Notes: generated by a model not told the origin, from the sequence alone. A DNA stretch of 64,000 nucleotides from Aurantibacter_A sp039941195 (GCF_039941195.1 NZ_JBDVFA010000029.1:1-64000); one strand, 5' to 3'. Positions 17,077-27,326 are shown, counted from the stretch's first letter. Numbers and translations: made by a program.

Positions 17077-18767
17077 CAATTCAATCTTCTCTTTAGTTTA
17101 CGAATATAATCTTCCACTTCTTCTTTATCTGGAACGGTAGTAATTTCTTTTGTTTCGGCTTTTGTAAAAGCCTGTAAGGCCAGTGCGTCATAACCTTGGT
17201 TATAATAATACAAACCAATTAAAAAATGTACTTCCCAAAATTCTGAATTACTAGCTTCAAATTCTTGTAAAGTGGATTGCTCTAAATGAGACTCAGTGGA
17301 TATAGCCTTGTTCACTACAGCATATAATTCACGATACTTTTTATAACTAGCGTATGCTTCAGTATATAAAAATGGATCTGCATCTATATTTAAATCTGCA
17401 TTTGATAATTCAATATGTGTTTCATTTTGATCTCTTTCTGCAAATATTTCATTTAAATCATAAGCAACAAATTCTCCCAATTGATATGGGTTTGAAGAAA
17501 CCCATACCATTAAATCTTCTGGTTTAAAAACAATTCCGTGGTGTGCCAATAATTGGTTTAATGCTTTTTCATTTCCAAAACCTAGCTCTTTTTCATTCAA
17601 ACCTTTTTTGTCTCGTAAAATGTCGACAGCAATTTTAGGTGTTATTTTAGGTTGCTTGTCCAATAATTCTTCCATTCGTTCAAAACGATATTGAGAGTGG
17701 CTTTCCAGGATATGTTCTTGATTGTTTTTATCCTTCGCGTAAGCGGCACTTTGAAAGTGGTTAGCGCAAATTAACTGATTGGAATTCTCAACTTCGTAAA
17801 CACCAAAATTCTTGGGTGATACTTCAATAATGGCCGCTTTTTTATCTTTTGCACTGCCGATAAATATAGATTCAGATACGAATACTTCTCGAGTTTTAGC
17901 AATTGCAATAGCTTCTTCAATAGTTGAAGCATATTGTAATATTTCACGGGTTACCAATGAGATTGGTGTTTTAGCAATCAATGGAAAGTCAGATTTTCCA
18001 GCATTTATGGTAACCGTTAAACCTTGATCATTCATTCCAGAAAGTACACCTATAAACCCTCCCCAAGTAACCGACATAAAATTATATCCGTTATCGGGTT
18101 TAACAAAAGCTATTATCTTATTTTTAGAAAATTCTTCCCCTACGTAAAAATCGAAATTTCGACCAATAATCATTTTGCTGTCTTGGGTGTGATCACCCCA
18201 AGCAGCAAAAGAGGAGCAACCAACAAGGGCCAAATCTTGTAATGCATGTCCAATGTCATGGGCTCCATGAAAGTACATTACTCGTTGATATGGTTTCGCT
18301 ATATAATCTAAGTCTTGCTTCGCGCTTTTAGAAATACCGTATATTTCAGCTTTAAATTTCTCATCTATATTCAAGTACATTTTTCGATTAAACCAAGCTA
18401 AGAATTTTCGAAGAAAATTTTGTTTTCCTGAGGATGGAACTAATTCATCAATTTTATTAACAAAGATCTCTTCTTGGTAATTAAAAAGTTCTTTGGTTAG
18501 GATTCCTGTTTTTAAGCCAAGTTGATACGGGTTGCCTTGTACAAGTAATTCCCACTGGCCTTGCTTGTTTTTTGTCAAAAAATCTGACCCTAGAACATAG
18601 GTAGAGTCATTAACTTTTTTCCGTTTTGCAACTGGTGTTTCGTATTCAGAAACTTCAGGAGATTCGAGTAGTGATTTCTTTACCCCACATGAATTTAAAA
18701 AAAGTACAATTCCACAAAAAAGGAATGTTTTTTTAAATATTAAATTTAAGGCAATAGATACGTTCAT
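17076..18767 (-). CDS. C45-type Ntn-hydrolase/acyltransferase lipoprotein
   Basis: This 563-residue protein has a lipoprotein signal (FCGIVLFLNSC, Cys27). The Ntn-hydrolase core shows GCSSFAAWGD at ~183 with Cys184 as likely nucleophile, then IIGRNFDFYVG, as in acyl-CoA:6-APA acyltransferase and choloylglycine-hydrolase-like C45 proteins. There is no autocleavage prosequence of the classic length, so processing is uncertain. Homologues are regular members of flexirubin loci, where a role in acyl transfer or hydrolysis in the envelope is presumed but not shown. Its start overlaps the upstream gene by ATGA. Confidence 0.78.
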   Translation of the reverse strand: MNVSIALNLIFKKTFLFCGIVLFLNSCGVKKSLLESPEVSEYETPVAKRKKVNDSTYVLGSDFLTKNKQGQWELLVQGNPYQLGLKTGILTKELFNYQEEIFVNKIDELVPSSGKQNFLRKFLAWFNRKMYLNIDEKFKAEIYGISKSAKQDLDYIAKPYQRVMYFHGAHDIGHALQDLALVGCSSFAAWGDHTQDSKMIIGRNFDFYVGEEFSKNKIIAFVKPDNGYNFMSVTWGGFIGVLSGMNDQGLTVTINAGKSDFPLIAKTPISLVTREILQYASTIEEAIAIAKTREVFVSESIFIGSAKDKKAAIIEVSPKNFGVYEVENSNQLICANHFQSAAYAKDKNNQEHILESHSQYRFERMEELLDKQPKITPKIAVDILRDKKGLNEKELGFGNEKALNQLLAHHGIVFKPEDLMVWVSSNPYQLGEFVAYDLNEIFAERDQNETHIELSNADLNIDADPFLYTEAYASYKKYRELYAVVNKAISTESHLEQSTLQEFEASNSEFWEVHFLIGLYYYNQGYDALALQAFTKAETKEITTVPDKEEVEDYIRKLKRRLN

Positions 18768-20299
18768 TTTTTAGTTCGTTGTATAATTTTATCAATGAGG
18801 TATTCGCCTCCTAAAATTTCTGAACACGTAACTACACCACTTATAGTTACTCCTAAGATGCCATGCATATTTAAACTCTGACCTGTAAAATATAGGTTTT
18901 CAATTTTTGTTCGTGGCGAAATAAATGAGAGTAATGGGTCTTTTACATCTTTTATATATCCATACATGGATCCTCTTGTACAGCCAATATAATCACGATA
19001 GGATAGCGGGGTAGAAGTATGAAGAGAATGCACACATTCACGAATGTTTGGAAATTTTTTTTCAAGTGCACATAAAAAAGCTTCGGCCTTTTCATTTTTA
19101 AATTTTTCGTATGCCTTGCCGCGATCCCCTTTTTGAGCTACGGTATTAAAAGTGTCTTCCCATTGTTCAACTTCAGCATATCGCATATAGGTAATGGCGG
19201 TAAGTTGGTCACCCCATTCATCTTGGTTTTTGCGCACACCCATGGAAACCATATAAGTTTCTGGCCAAGTATTTTGAGTGTATTCATGACCCTTCCATAC
19301 ATTTTCGCAACTATTAAAATGATAATAGTTTTTATTGATGTATTTAAAAGATTTAGGTTTGAGTACGATGTGAATGCTAAATGCCGAAACTGTACTTTCT
19401 AAATTTTGAATTCTAGAATTATACGACTTTCTAAAATGTTCGGGCCCTACCATTTTCAGGGTTATCTTGGGCTCTATGTTAGAGATGTATTTATCCCCTG
19501 TAACTACTTTTCCATCTGAAGTAACTACTGAGGTGATTTTTTTGTCGACACAATTAATATCCACTACTTCTTGATGATTGTATGCTTCCCCACCGTTTTC
19601 TTTAAATCTTTTCACCAATAATTTGGTAATCTGACTTCCGCCATCTGCACATCTATATGAGCTTTGTATGTATGAATTTATCGAAAGGGCGTGTACATAG
19701 ATTGGGGTTTTATCGGCAATACCTGCATACAATAAATTTGAACCTGCTAATACAGCTCCAAGCTTTTTGTTTTTTGTAACGGAATCGATATAATCCTTAG
19801 CCGATTGTTCAAAAAGCTCTGGGTCATTACCATACGGTTTACCGGCTTCTAAATTATATAGCGGAAATTTTTGACATATCTCTTGTAACTTATTACAGTA
19901 GGCTTCGATAGCTTTTTCCTCATCGGGGAAATAACCAACTAATTGTCTTTTAAAATTATCATAACCTTGCCCATGTGGATACTCAGTTTCATCATTATCA
20001 AAAGTGATAACATCATAAGCATTTTCATCTAATTTCTTTAACTCTAATCCCTCTAGAATATCCAAGTAGTCGAAATAGCGATATAAATTTTGCCCTTTTT
20101 CTAAACCCCCAACGTAATGTACACCGGTATCAAAAATAGTGCGGTCTCTAACAAAGGTTTGAAGGTTTCCGCCAAATTGATTGTTTTTTTCTAATACACA
20201 AACACTTTTACCTTCACGTGCCATTATATTTGCTGCCACTAGACCACCCATGCCACTGCCGATTATTACAATATCATAATGTGATTTTATCTTTGCCAA
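18764..20299 (-). CDS. phytoene-desaturase-like FAD oxidoreductase
   Basis: The 511-residue product begins with a dinucleotide-binding loop (DIVIIGSGMGGLVAANI) and carries the C-terminal FAD motif NLYFTGQSLNMHGILGV of the CrtI / retinol-saturase family. These enzymes desaturate, saturate or isomerise polyenes. Since the cluster makes an aryl polyene, it may act on the conjugated chain, but the exact step is not known. It overlaps the upstream MMPL gene by 13 nt and is co-transcribed with both neighbours. Confidence 0.83.
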   Translation of the reverse strand: MAKIKSHYDIVIIGSGMGGLVAANIMAREGKSVCVLEKNNQFGGNLQTFVRDRTIFDTGVHYVGGLEKGQNLYRYFDYLDILEGLELKKLDENAYDVITFDNDETEYPHGQGYDNFKRQLVGYFPDEEKAIEAYCNKLQEICQKFPLYNLEAGKPYGNDPELFEQSAKDYIDSVTKNKKLGAVLAGSNLLYAGIADKTPIYVHALSINSYIQSSYRCADGGSQITKLLVKRFKENGGEAYNHQEVVDINCVDKKITSVVTSDGKVVTGDKYISNIEPKITLKMVGPEHFRKSYNSRIQNLESTVSAFSIHIVLKPKSFKYINKNYYHFNSCENVWKGHEYTQNTWPETYMVSMGVRKNQDEWGDQLTAITYMRYAEVEQWEDTFNTVAQKGDRGKAYEKFKNEKAEAFLCALEKKFPNIRECVHSLHTSTPLSYRDYIGCTRGSMYGYIKDVKDPLLSFISPRTKIENLYFTGQSLNMHGILGVTISGVVTCSEILGGEYLIDKIIQRTKK

Positions 20300-23200
20300 A
20301 TCGACAACGTTTTTTCTTGATACACAAGTTTAAAACCTAAATCTAAAATAGTCTTATCTTGAATATCAGAGGTTTCATTTATTAAAATGAAGGTAGCAAT
20401 TTCAATACTTATTTTAGCTGCGATTGCTTCTAAATCACATTTATCTAGGTTTAAAATTAAGGTTTCGACCTTTTGCGAGAGTATTTCTTCTATAGAATCA
20501 GAAGAGGATATTCTTTTTCTAAATTGACTCGTAAATGAATTTTCAACTAATTTTTTCACTTCTGTTGTTGAATGAAAACTATTTATTTTACGGTCTGCAG
20601 AATCCATAGAAAGCAAAATGGACAATTGTCCATAATCATCGGCAAGGTTAGTTATAGTTGTTTTTTTAGGAATAAAATCGATTATCTTTTTGTAGCTCGT
20701 TTTATGCAGAATGAAATCTTCTTTTACAGCCTTATATATGTCATTTCCCTTATATCGATATTCAGCTAATAGGTCTTTTTGAAAATAGGATTCATCTTCT
20801 ACTTCATCTCTAAAATTTTGAAATTCAGTTCTAAAAAAACTACCTATTTGTTTTGTGCGTTGGCGATCAATTTCTCCAAAAGAATTATCTGAAGAAATTA
20901 TCCTTTTTAAGATTTTAACACTTATGCTTCCATCGCGTATTACAATACTGCCTTTTGGTTGCACCTCAGAATTGCCATGAATAAGAATCGGAACAATGTC
21001 TAATTTTAATTGGTCAGCAAGATAAAATGCACCTTTGTGCCAGCGTCTAATTTTGTTGGTTTCGGAACGAGTTCCTTCCGGGAATGCCATTAATGAATAA
21101 CCCTGGTCAATTTTCTTTTGTAAATGTGAAACACTTTTTTCAATACCCTCAGAAACAGGATAAAATTCAGCCAAGCGCGCAGCAAATCGAAATACGGGTG
21201 AGTTGTACACCCAATCATTTACCAAGAATATTATTTTCGGGTGCAGCATTCCTATGGTAAGTGAATCTAATGCAGAAGCATGGTTAGCAATTATCATTGC
21301 TGGTTTTTCAAAAGTTTCACTGGATTCATTAATTACTTTTTTCTTTACAAACGGATTGCTATATAAGACTGATTTTAAAAGATTAGACATGGCTTTGTGA
21401 TACCATTTCATTTTTAGCTTTTTGCTAATCGGAACAATTTTCACAAGAATGGTACTTAAAAATGAAAATAACATTCCACCTAAAGCGTAGTAGGTGGTAG
21501 AAATAATTGAATGCAAAAGAACACGCAAAGAAATAGGTCTTTTTGTAGCACTTCCAATAAATAGTTTAAATAGTAAAGGTTGTAGTGTAAAAGCAATTTC
21601 AACTGCAGAAAATATACCAATTAAAGAAACAGTAGAAATTGAATGCAGGGCAGGATGTTTGGCAAAAATCAACACACCTACTCCTAAAATAGTAGTAATA
21701 ACTGAAAGGATAATTGAAGTGCGATGAGTTGGTAAAATGCGCTCACCAGTTTTTAATTCTGCTAGTAAACCATTAGTGATAAAAATGCTATAATCTACTC
21801 CGAGGCCAAAAATAAAAGTGCAGATAATAATGTTGAAAATATTAAATTGAATCGCGAAAAGCCCCATAATTCCAACTGTAACGAACCAGGTTAGGAAAAT
21901 GGGTAAAGCGGTTACTAAGGTTAGTGAGAAACTACGATAGTATAAACCTAGAATTAATAATACGACTAAAATAGAATAACTGATAAGGCGGTTGAAGTCG
22001 TTTTTTAAGTTTCCTAAAAAGGTTTCATTAACTCCTTGTCGGTCGATTACAACTGTATTGGCCGAATTTTTAAATGCTTTGTTAACTATATCTATCTTGG
22101 ACGAATCTAGTTTTACTAGTGAATTTACAGTGCTAAAATTTATGTCAGTACTTACATAATCTTGAATCGGAATCGCATTAAGAACCTTAAAATCATTAAG
22201 GTCTAAAATTTTAAAATCGGTCTTTAATAATTGAAAAAAGGCTTTAAAGGTATCTGGTTTAAAGCTTAGTGTATTACCGCTAGTAATTAAATTTTGTTTT
22301 AGAGTATTGCTTTTTTCTGTACTCCAGAATTGATTCCACAATGCTATTTTTTCTGTTTGTGTAGCTTTGGAAGAAACTAGTCCGCCGATTCCACTATAGT
22401 CAATAATTGCACCTCTCTTTTTAAGTTCAATTAGCTTCTCGTTTAAACCATCGTTGGTTTGTAATGCGTCTTCAATAGAATTAGCATACGTCGCTATATA
22501 AACAGATTTAGATTCTAAATTTGTGAGGGCATCTAGTTGTTTGCGAGCGTTAATTATTTCTTGCGGTTCGTAATTAAGTTGACTGATATCTTTATTGAAT
22601 AGTACTTTAGAATAAGTGAAAGCACTAATAATTAAAGCTATGGATATAAAGGCAATTGCCCATTTGTTTTTATGAAAATTAAATGCTGCAATGCGATCTA
22701 AAAATGTTTCCCCTTTTATTTTATCTTCCGTTGTTTTATAAACCTGTGGAACAAAAAGTAGTGCAAAAATTGCAGAGCCTAACACGCTAATTGCGGCAAA
22801 TATACCGAGGTCTTGCAGGGCTTGTGATTTTAAAAAGAGCAAACACAGAAAGGCAGATGCTGTAGTTAAACTGCTCATTATTATGGCTGGAGCAACTTCT
22901 TCATATAATCGTTTGATAGAATTTCCGTTTCGAATGTGGGTAAGAATATGTAGTGCATAATCAAGAGTAACGCCAAGTAAAATTGAACCAATACCTAAGG
23001 AAATTGCCGAAACCTTAGTGCGTATTAAATATAATACTGCAATTGCCAATAACCCTCCAATTGCAGTTGGAGTAAATAGAATTAATGGTAGTGTGATTTT
23101 TTTATAAAAGAGTATTAAAATTAAAAGTAAAAGGGTGAGCGCTATACCTACTGTAAACTGAATGTCTTTTTTAATTTGTTGTGCATTTGCAACGGCTATT

Positions 23201-23967
23201 AACGCTCCTCCGAAATATTCTAATTTTACTTTACCATTAAATGAAGTGTTCAACTGGTTTTGAAGGTGATAAAGGTTGTCTACAAAAGGTTCGTTGTTTG
23301 CTGTGTCGCTCGATTCAAAATTGGGACTAATAAAAAGTAATATGTTCTTTTCATCTTTACTTAATAGAAATCCATTTTTTAATGTAAAATCATCACCAAA
23401 ACTTAGTTGTTGTAGTTTTTTTAGTGCAATAAATGATAGTCCAAGTGGGTCTTTTAGAATGGTTTCTTTTGCAATAATTCCAGTAGGCGAAATAAGGGTT
23501 TTGTAGTTTGCATTGGTGATAGCAGTGATGCTATCCTGGCTTAGTTTTTTTGTTATATTGGAATAATCGGTTTCATCTAAAAATAAAGGTAAATTTTCAT
23601 AAACGAAATCCATAGAATTTAAAACAGCTTCGTTGTCAATTTTACCTTGTATTTCTTTTATGTATGCCGATGATGAGTTGTTTAAACTATCTAAAAATTG
23701 ATTTGCAAATTGAGTGAGTTCATTTAGATTGCCATTGTTTTGCAACTGTATATTAACAATAACTTTATCAGCAAAGTTGACCGATTTCAATACTTTTTGA
23801 AGTTGTTTGGCATCTTCATTAAATGGAATCAACTTTGAAATGTCTTCTTCAAATTCAATTTTTGAAGCCAAAAAGGCTAGGGAGCCGACAAAAGTCAATA
23901 ATAATAAAGCACTTTGCCATTTGTTGGCACTTATCCATTCGTCAACAATACGAAAGAATTTACCCAT
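20287..23967 (-). CDS. MMPL transporter / PlsC acyltransferase / methyltransferase-like fusion
   Basis: This 1226-residue protein joins three modules. Residues ~1-810 are an RND/MMPL exporter with two sets of membrane helices around 250-420 and 650-800. Residues ~880-1040 are a lysophospholipid acyltransferase with NHASALD (H-x4-D) near 895 and FPEGTR near 964. The last ~180 residues resemble a class I methyltransferase (TITNLADDYGQLSILL), though its SAM loop looks worn. The same three-part architecture occurs in flexirubin loci of other flavobacteria. It probably exports or flips the lipid-like pigment and may acylate it. It overlaps the GT2/DUF2062 gene by 8 nt. Confidence 0.83.
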   Translation of the reverse strand: MGKFFRIVDEWISANKWQSALLLLTFVGSLAFLASKIEFEEDISKLIPFNEDAKQLQKVLKSVNFADKVIVNIQLQNNGNLNELTQFANQFLDSLNNSSSAYIKEIQGKIDNEAVLNSMDFVYENLPLFLDETDYSNITKKLSQDSITAITNANYKTLISPTGIIAKETILKDPLGLSFIALKKLQQLSFGDDFTLKNGFLLSKDEKNILLFISPNFESSDTANNEPFVDNLYHLQNQLNTSFNGKVKLEYFGGALIAVANAQQIKKDIQFTVGIALTLLLLILILFYKKITLPLILFTPTAIGGLLAIAVLYLIRTKVSAISLGIGSILLGVTLDYALHILTHIRNGNSIKRLYEEVAPAIIMSSLTTASAFLCLLFLKSQALQDLGIFAAISVLGSAIFALLFVPQVYKTTEDKIKGETFLDRIAAFNFHKNKWAIAFISIALIISAFTYSKVLFNKDISQLNYEPQEIINARKQLDALTNLESKSVYIATYANSIEDALQTNDGLNEKLIELKKRGAIIDYSGIGGLVSSKATQTEKIALWNQFWSTEKSNTLKQNLITSGNTLSFKPDTFKAFFQLLKTDFKILDLNDFKVLNAIPIQDYVSTDINFSTVNSLVKLDSSKIDIVNKAFKNSANTVVIDRQGVNETFLGNLKNDFNRLISYSILVVLLILGLYYRSFSLTLVTALPIFLTWFVTVGIMGLFAIQFNIFNIIICTFIFGLGVDYSIFITNGLLAELKTGERILPTHRTSIILSVITTILGVGVLIFAKHPALHSISTVSLIGIFSAVEIAFTLQPLLFKLFIGSATKRPISLRVLLHSIISTTYYALGGMLFSFLSTILVKIVPISKKLKMKWYHKAMSNLLKSVLYSNPFVKKKVINESSETFEKPAMIIANHASALDSLTIGMLHPKIIFLVNDWVYNSPVFRFAARLAEFYPVSEGIEKSVSHLQKKIDQGYSLMAFPEGTRSETNKIRRWHKGAFYLADQLKLDIVPILIHGNSEVQPKGSIVIRDGSISVKILKRIISSDNSFGEIDRQRTKQIGSFFRTEFQNFRDEVEDESYFQKDLLAEYRYKGNDIYKAVKEDFILHKTSYKKIIDFIPKKTTITNLADDYGQLSILLSMDSADRKINSFHSTTEVKKLVENSFTSQFRKRISSSDSIEEILSQKVETLILNLDKCDLEAIAAKISIEIATFILINETSDIQDKTILDLGFKLVYQEKTLSIWQR

Positions 23968-25129
23968 TGCTTACCGAAGTGTTTTTTCGTTTAAACAAAA
24001 GCAATGTAAAGTATCCTATTGCCCCGAAGAGTGTTGATGCTAAAATTGCCAGAACTATACTGCCTATGAGGTAAGTTTTAAACTGTTTAAGCGCTCCAAA
24101 ATCTTCAGTAAAATCACTCAGAGCAAAACTCACTTCTTGTCCAGTAACAATGGAGCCTGTTTGTAAGCCTAGATAAACTACAAAGGGAATTAAAGGGGCC
24201 ATACTCACATTTGAAAATGCAAATGCGATTACTTTATTCAGCTTTAGTACAACTGCAAGAGTAATCACTAAAAAAGTGTGAAATCCCCATAAGGGTGAAA
24301 GTCCAATAAAAGTACCCAACGCAATTGATAATGCTTTTTTTAGTGGAGGGTCATTACTTTGTAAGAAGTCTTCATAGAAGAATCGTTTAAAACCTTTTCT
24401 ACGAAATTTTCGATATAAATCTCGCGGTTTTATATAGATTAAAGCTATAAGTACTAGAATAGTATTTAGTGCAAAAATGCGTAAAAAATCTTTTGTAGGA
24501 CGATAATGTGAAACTCGTTCTGTTTCATCATACAGTACGCGAATAGGCACATTTTTTAAAGCAATACCATTCCATGAAGATCTGACCATTGCCTCAATTT
24601 CAAACTCGAACTTATTTGTTTTAAGGTTAATGTTTTTCATGGCCTTAATGGGGTAAAGCCGAAAACCAGATTGTGTATCAGTTAAGGTAGTTCCGGTTGT
24701 AACCCAGAGCCAAAAGTTAGAGAATTTATTGCCGAAGCTGCTTTTTTTGGGTACACTTTTGTGTTCCATATTCCTACTTCCTATCAATAATATGTTTTTG
24801 TCTTCTTTAGCTTTTAATTCGTTTAAAAAAACAGGAATGTCTGCGGGAAAATGTTGCCCATCAGAATCTATAGTAATTGCATATTCAAAACCTAAATCTA
24901 GTGCTTTTTTAAATCCCACTCTAAGGGCATTGCCCTTGCCTTTGTTTTTATCTAAATTTATTTGTGATAATTGGGAATAACCTTTTAATAATTCTTTGGT
25001 GTTGTCAGTGGAGCCATCATTAACAATAATTACATCGGAAGTTTGCAGTAGCACATCATCTAAAACTCTTTTTAGAGTCTTTGAGTTATTATAAGTAGGG
25101 ACAATAACACAGCATTTGAGCTGGCTCAT
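23960..25129 (-). CDS. GT2 glycosyltransferase with DUF2062 membrane domain
   Basis: I start it at the ATG at 25129, five residues before the strand CCVIVPTYNN; an upstream TTG at 25174 would add 15 residues that look unconserved. Residues 1-225 are a family 2 glycosyltransferase of the dolichyl-phosphate-mannose-synthase type (VIVNDGSTDN, TIDSDGQH with DSD). The remainder is the DUF2062 membrane domain (LGTFIGLSPLWGFHTF). The fusion is typical of pigment and glycolipid loci of Bacteroidota. It could glycosylate a lipid carrier or the pigment. It is coupled to the MMPL gene. Confidence 0.8.
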   Translation of the reverse strand: MSQLKCCVIVPTYNNSKTLKRVLDDVLLQTSDVIIVNDGSTDNTKELLKGYSQLSQINLDKNKGKGNALRVGFKKALDLGFEYAITIDSDGQHFPADIPVFLNELKAKEDKNILLIGSRNMEHKSVPKKSSFGNKFSNFWLWVTTGTTLTDTQSGFRLYPIKAMKNINLKTNKFEFEIEAMVRSSWNGIALKNVPIRVLYDETERVSHYRPTKDFLRIFALNTILVLIALIYIKPRDLYRKFRRKGFKRFFYEDFLQSNDPPLKKALSIALGTFIGLSPLWGFHTFLVITLAVVLKLNKVIAFAFSNVSMAPLIPFVVYLGLQTGSIVTGQEVSFALSDFTEDFGALKQFKTYLIGSIVLAILASTLFGAIGYFTLLLFKRKNTSVSNG

Positions 25130-25215
25130 ATGTTCCTTAGTGGAATTTGTATCTAAAGTTATTGGTTGTTTCAATCTTACCCTGAAATATTAGGCAAAGA
25201 TACATATTCACTTGC

Positions 25216-25704
25216 CTAAAACAATTGCTTTTCCGCTTCGTTAAAGGTCTTCGATTGTTGGATGTAGCCCTTAATAAAATTTTTAATTTCTTGTGAATTT
25301 TCAGACTTAAAGTGGTCCAATATATACTGCTTATCAGCTGGAATATCAGATTTGTATTTTAAAAATTTTGGCGTATTTTCTTGTACTCCTAAGCGCAGAC
25401 ACCTTATTTCAATGTTGTTAGCATCTCTTTCTATTGCTAGTTCGATCAATGCAACTCCATCTTTGAAATACGTTTTTTTGTCCTTTATTTGTTTACTGTG
25501 TTTAGATTTTAATGTTGAAAATGCTCCTTTATAAGCAATAAGTATTGCCTTATCTTTTGTGGTTATAGTGGATAGTGACTCGTGCATTTTGTCTGTTATT
25601 TCCACATTATCATTAGCAAGAGGGAATGTTTTGCGTAATTCTTCCAAACTTGGTGGAAAAAGTGGCAATGATAAAATACAAAAGAAGAGAGCGAGTAGTT
25701 TCAT
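25216..25704 (-). CDS. secreted protein of unknown function in pigment operon
   Basis: The 162-residue product has a short signal peptide (LLALFFCILSLPLFPPS) and a helical mature region (KAILIAYKGAFSTLKSKHSK). I do not recognise a family. Its place, 5 nt after the dehydratase gene, puts it in the pigment operon. Small proteins of this type occur at the same place in other flexirubin loci, which suggests a supporting role in the envelope; this is inference. Confidence 0.65.
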   Translation of the reverse strand: MKLLALFFCILSLPLFPPSLEELRKTFPLANDNVEITDKMHESLSTITTKDKAILIAYKGAFSTLKSKHSKQIKDKKTYFKDGVALIELAIERDANNIEIRCLRLGVQENTPKFLKYKSDIPADKQYILDHFKSENSQEIKNFIKGYIQQSKTFNEAEKQLF

Positions 25705-25709
25705 TTAAT

Positions 25710-26081
25710 CTACACTATTTTAAACGTAGCATTCAATTTTAGTGCCAGAGTATCATCAAAAGATACTGTATTTTTAATTTTAATTACACCATCAATTTCG
25801 GTGTAGGAGATGTTTAAATTTAATAGTTTGTTCTCTTCAGGGTCTATAATAGCCATAAACTTTATGTTAGAACAACTTGATAAAAATAAATTTTTATCCG
25901 TCGCTCTTTCAGTCAGTTCTTTAATCATTTGAATCATACAAACTCCTGGCATTACTGATTTATCTGGAAAATGGCCTTCAAAAACTTCATGGTCTTTATT
26001 TAAGGAAACCGTAGCGATAACAGTATTGTTGTCGTTTTCAAATGATTTTACTTCGTATAAATTTTCAATAAGTACGTTCAT
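25710..26081 (-). CDS. hotdog 3-hydroxyacyl-ACP dehydratase, FabZ/ApeI-like
   Basis: This 123-residue protein shows the FabZ active-site form VFEGHFPDKSVMPGVCMIQMIKEL: the catalytic His in GHFP and the PGV turn. It is short but complete for a FabZ-type hotdog monomer. In aryl-polyene synthesis the dehydratase makes each trans double bond of the chain, and ApeI is the equivalent in Gram-negative clusters. The start overlaps the upstream stop by ATGA. This is the only one of the three hotdog proteins here with the GHFP motif, so it is the best candidate for the active dehydratase. Confidence 0.83.
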   Translation of the reverse strand: MNVLIENLYEVKSFENDNNTVIATVSLNKDHEVFEGHFPDKSVMPGVCMIQMIKELTERATDKNLFLSSCSNIKFMAIIDPEENKLLNLNISYTEIDGVIKIKNTVSFDDTLALKLNATFKIV

Positions 26082-26683
26082 AATTTTTTCAAATGTATGT
26101 TGAGGTTAATATTCGAATGTTGAATATTAATCTGGCTTGCAATGTTATCACTAATTCCTGAATATAAAAATGTAACTTTTTCTTTTCCTTTGTTAGTCCG
26201 AGCAATTTTATAGAGTTGTTTGTTTTTAGCAATATAATAGAAATCTTTATTTAAAAGTTCAGATTTAATCATTGTTGATTTTTCATCTGAATAGTATTGT
26301 ACAGGTGTAGGTTTTTGTTCAATTAAGGCGAAAAAATCATGTTTTAGGGTGTTTATTAGTGGTTTTTTGTTCATTTCGGGTAAAATATGATTGATTTTGA
26401 AGTTTTTATTTAAAAATTCAAAATCGAATAATTTATTGCCCATTTCGGTTGTAAAAACAATTCGGTGGTGTTGGTTGGCCATTTTTTTTACGATGAAAAT
26501 CCCACTGAAGGATTTATTAAACACCTTAATGTCTGATTTATACACATAATCTATGCTAGGGTTTGAGAAGTAGGGGTTTTCTAATTGAAAGTTATGTGTG
26601 CTAGTTTCTTTAAAATTGTGTTGTTTTGGATACGAAGCACAGCTAGCTGTGAGTAAAAATAGACTAATGAGCAAAAACCGCAT
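26078..26683 (-). CDS. lipoprotein of the pigment export set
   Basis: Start placed at the ATG at 26683, giving a lipoprotein signal (LLISLFLLTASC, Cys15); a longer start would place 18 residues before it. The mature part has no recognised catalytic motif and shows beta-rich segments (GIFIVKKMANQHHRIVFTTE) reminiscent of the LolB-like fold. It overlaps the LolA-like gene by 20 nt. The pair LolA-like plus LolB-like would move a hydrophobic product across the periplasm to the outer membrane. The fold is inferred from shape and neighbours. Confidence 0.6.
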   Translation of the reverse strand: MRFLLISLFLLTASCASYPKQHNFKETSTHNFQLENPYFSNPSIDYVYKSDIKVFNKSFSGIFIVKKMANQHHRIVFTTEMGNKLFDFEFLNKNFKINHILPEMNKKPLINTLKHDFFALIEQKPTPVQYYSDEKSTMIKSELLNKDFYYIAKNKQLYKIARTNKGKEKVTFLYSGISDNIASQINIQHSNINLNIHLKKL

Positions 26684-27326
26684 CAGGTATATTTTGATTG
26701 GTAATTCTATTCGAGAATTGTATGAGTGTATAGTCATTTGAGGGTTCTATCATTTTAACCGCACTCACTTCAGCATTGTGATTAAAGTTAATATGAAATT
26801 CTTTTATATACTTAGCAAATTTTTCATCTTTTGGAGAAAAATATACAACACTTCCTTTTTCGTTTTTATAATAGTTGATATTAAATTCTTCGGTGGTAAA
26901 CATATTACCTGTAATACTCGAACTTATTAATTTGTTCAATTGTTTAAATAGCTTGTTAGAGCCAATATCTATATTGTTTTTCTCACCTTCGTTGTTAATA
27001 TATAGCATATCATTTTTAAACAACACAGAATATTGAAACGGTTTGTTATAAGCCCATTTAACCATGTCAGGACTTTTAAAAGATAATTTACCGCTCGATT
27101 CTATATCGTTGGATAGAAAGTCGAGATGTTTGTATTGAACAAAATTTGCGGATATGGTATTCGTGGTTTCGGCTAACGATTTAACTTTTTCTTGTAAAGC
27201 AATGGATTCAGAAGTGCTCATTTTGGTTTGAGCTATGATATTTCCGAATGCGAAAAATAATAGTAGAAAACTATATGTAAATAGCCTTCTTAAAGTTTTG
27301 TTCAAGCGCAAAAACCATTTATTCAT
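26664..27326 (-). CDS. LolA-like periplasmic carrier
   Basis: The 220-residue product has a long N-terminal hydrophobic signal (LFTYSFLLLFFAFGNIIAQ) and the LolA-family core: ISANFVQYKHLDFLSNDIESSGKLSFKSPDMVKW. LolA proteins carry lipids or lipoproteins across the periplasm in an open beta-barrel. In aryl-polyene and flexirubin loci a dedicated LolA-like gene is standard and is thought to take the pigment to the outer membrane. It is coupled at both ends (8 and 20 nt overlaps). Confidence 0.82.
   Translation of the reverse strand: MNKWFLRLNKTLRRLFTYSFLLLFFAFGNIIAQTKMSTSESIALQEKVKSLAETTNTISANFVQYKHLDFLSNDIESSGKLSFKSPDMVKWAYNKPFQYSVLFKNDMLYINNEGEKNNIDIGSNKLFKQLNKLISSSITGNMFTTEEFNINYYKNEKGSVVYFSPKDEKFAKYIKEFHINFNHNAEVSAVKMIEPSNDYTLIQFSNRITNQNIPDAVFAH

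Noticed and set aside
23807..24074. Two rightward ORFs of 76-83 codons near the MMPL/GT2 junction
   Set aside because: They are opposite well-conserved leftward genes and overlap each other in different frames; no homology pattern is visible.
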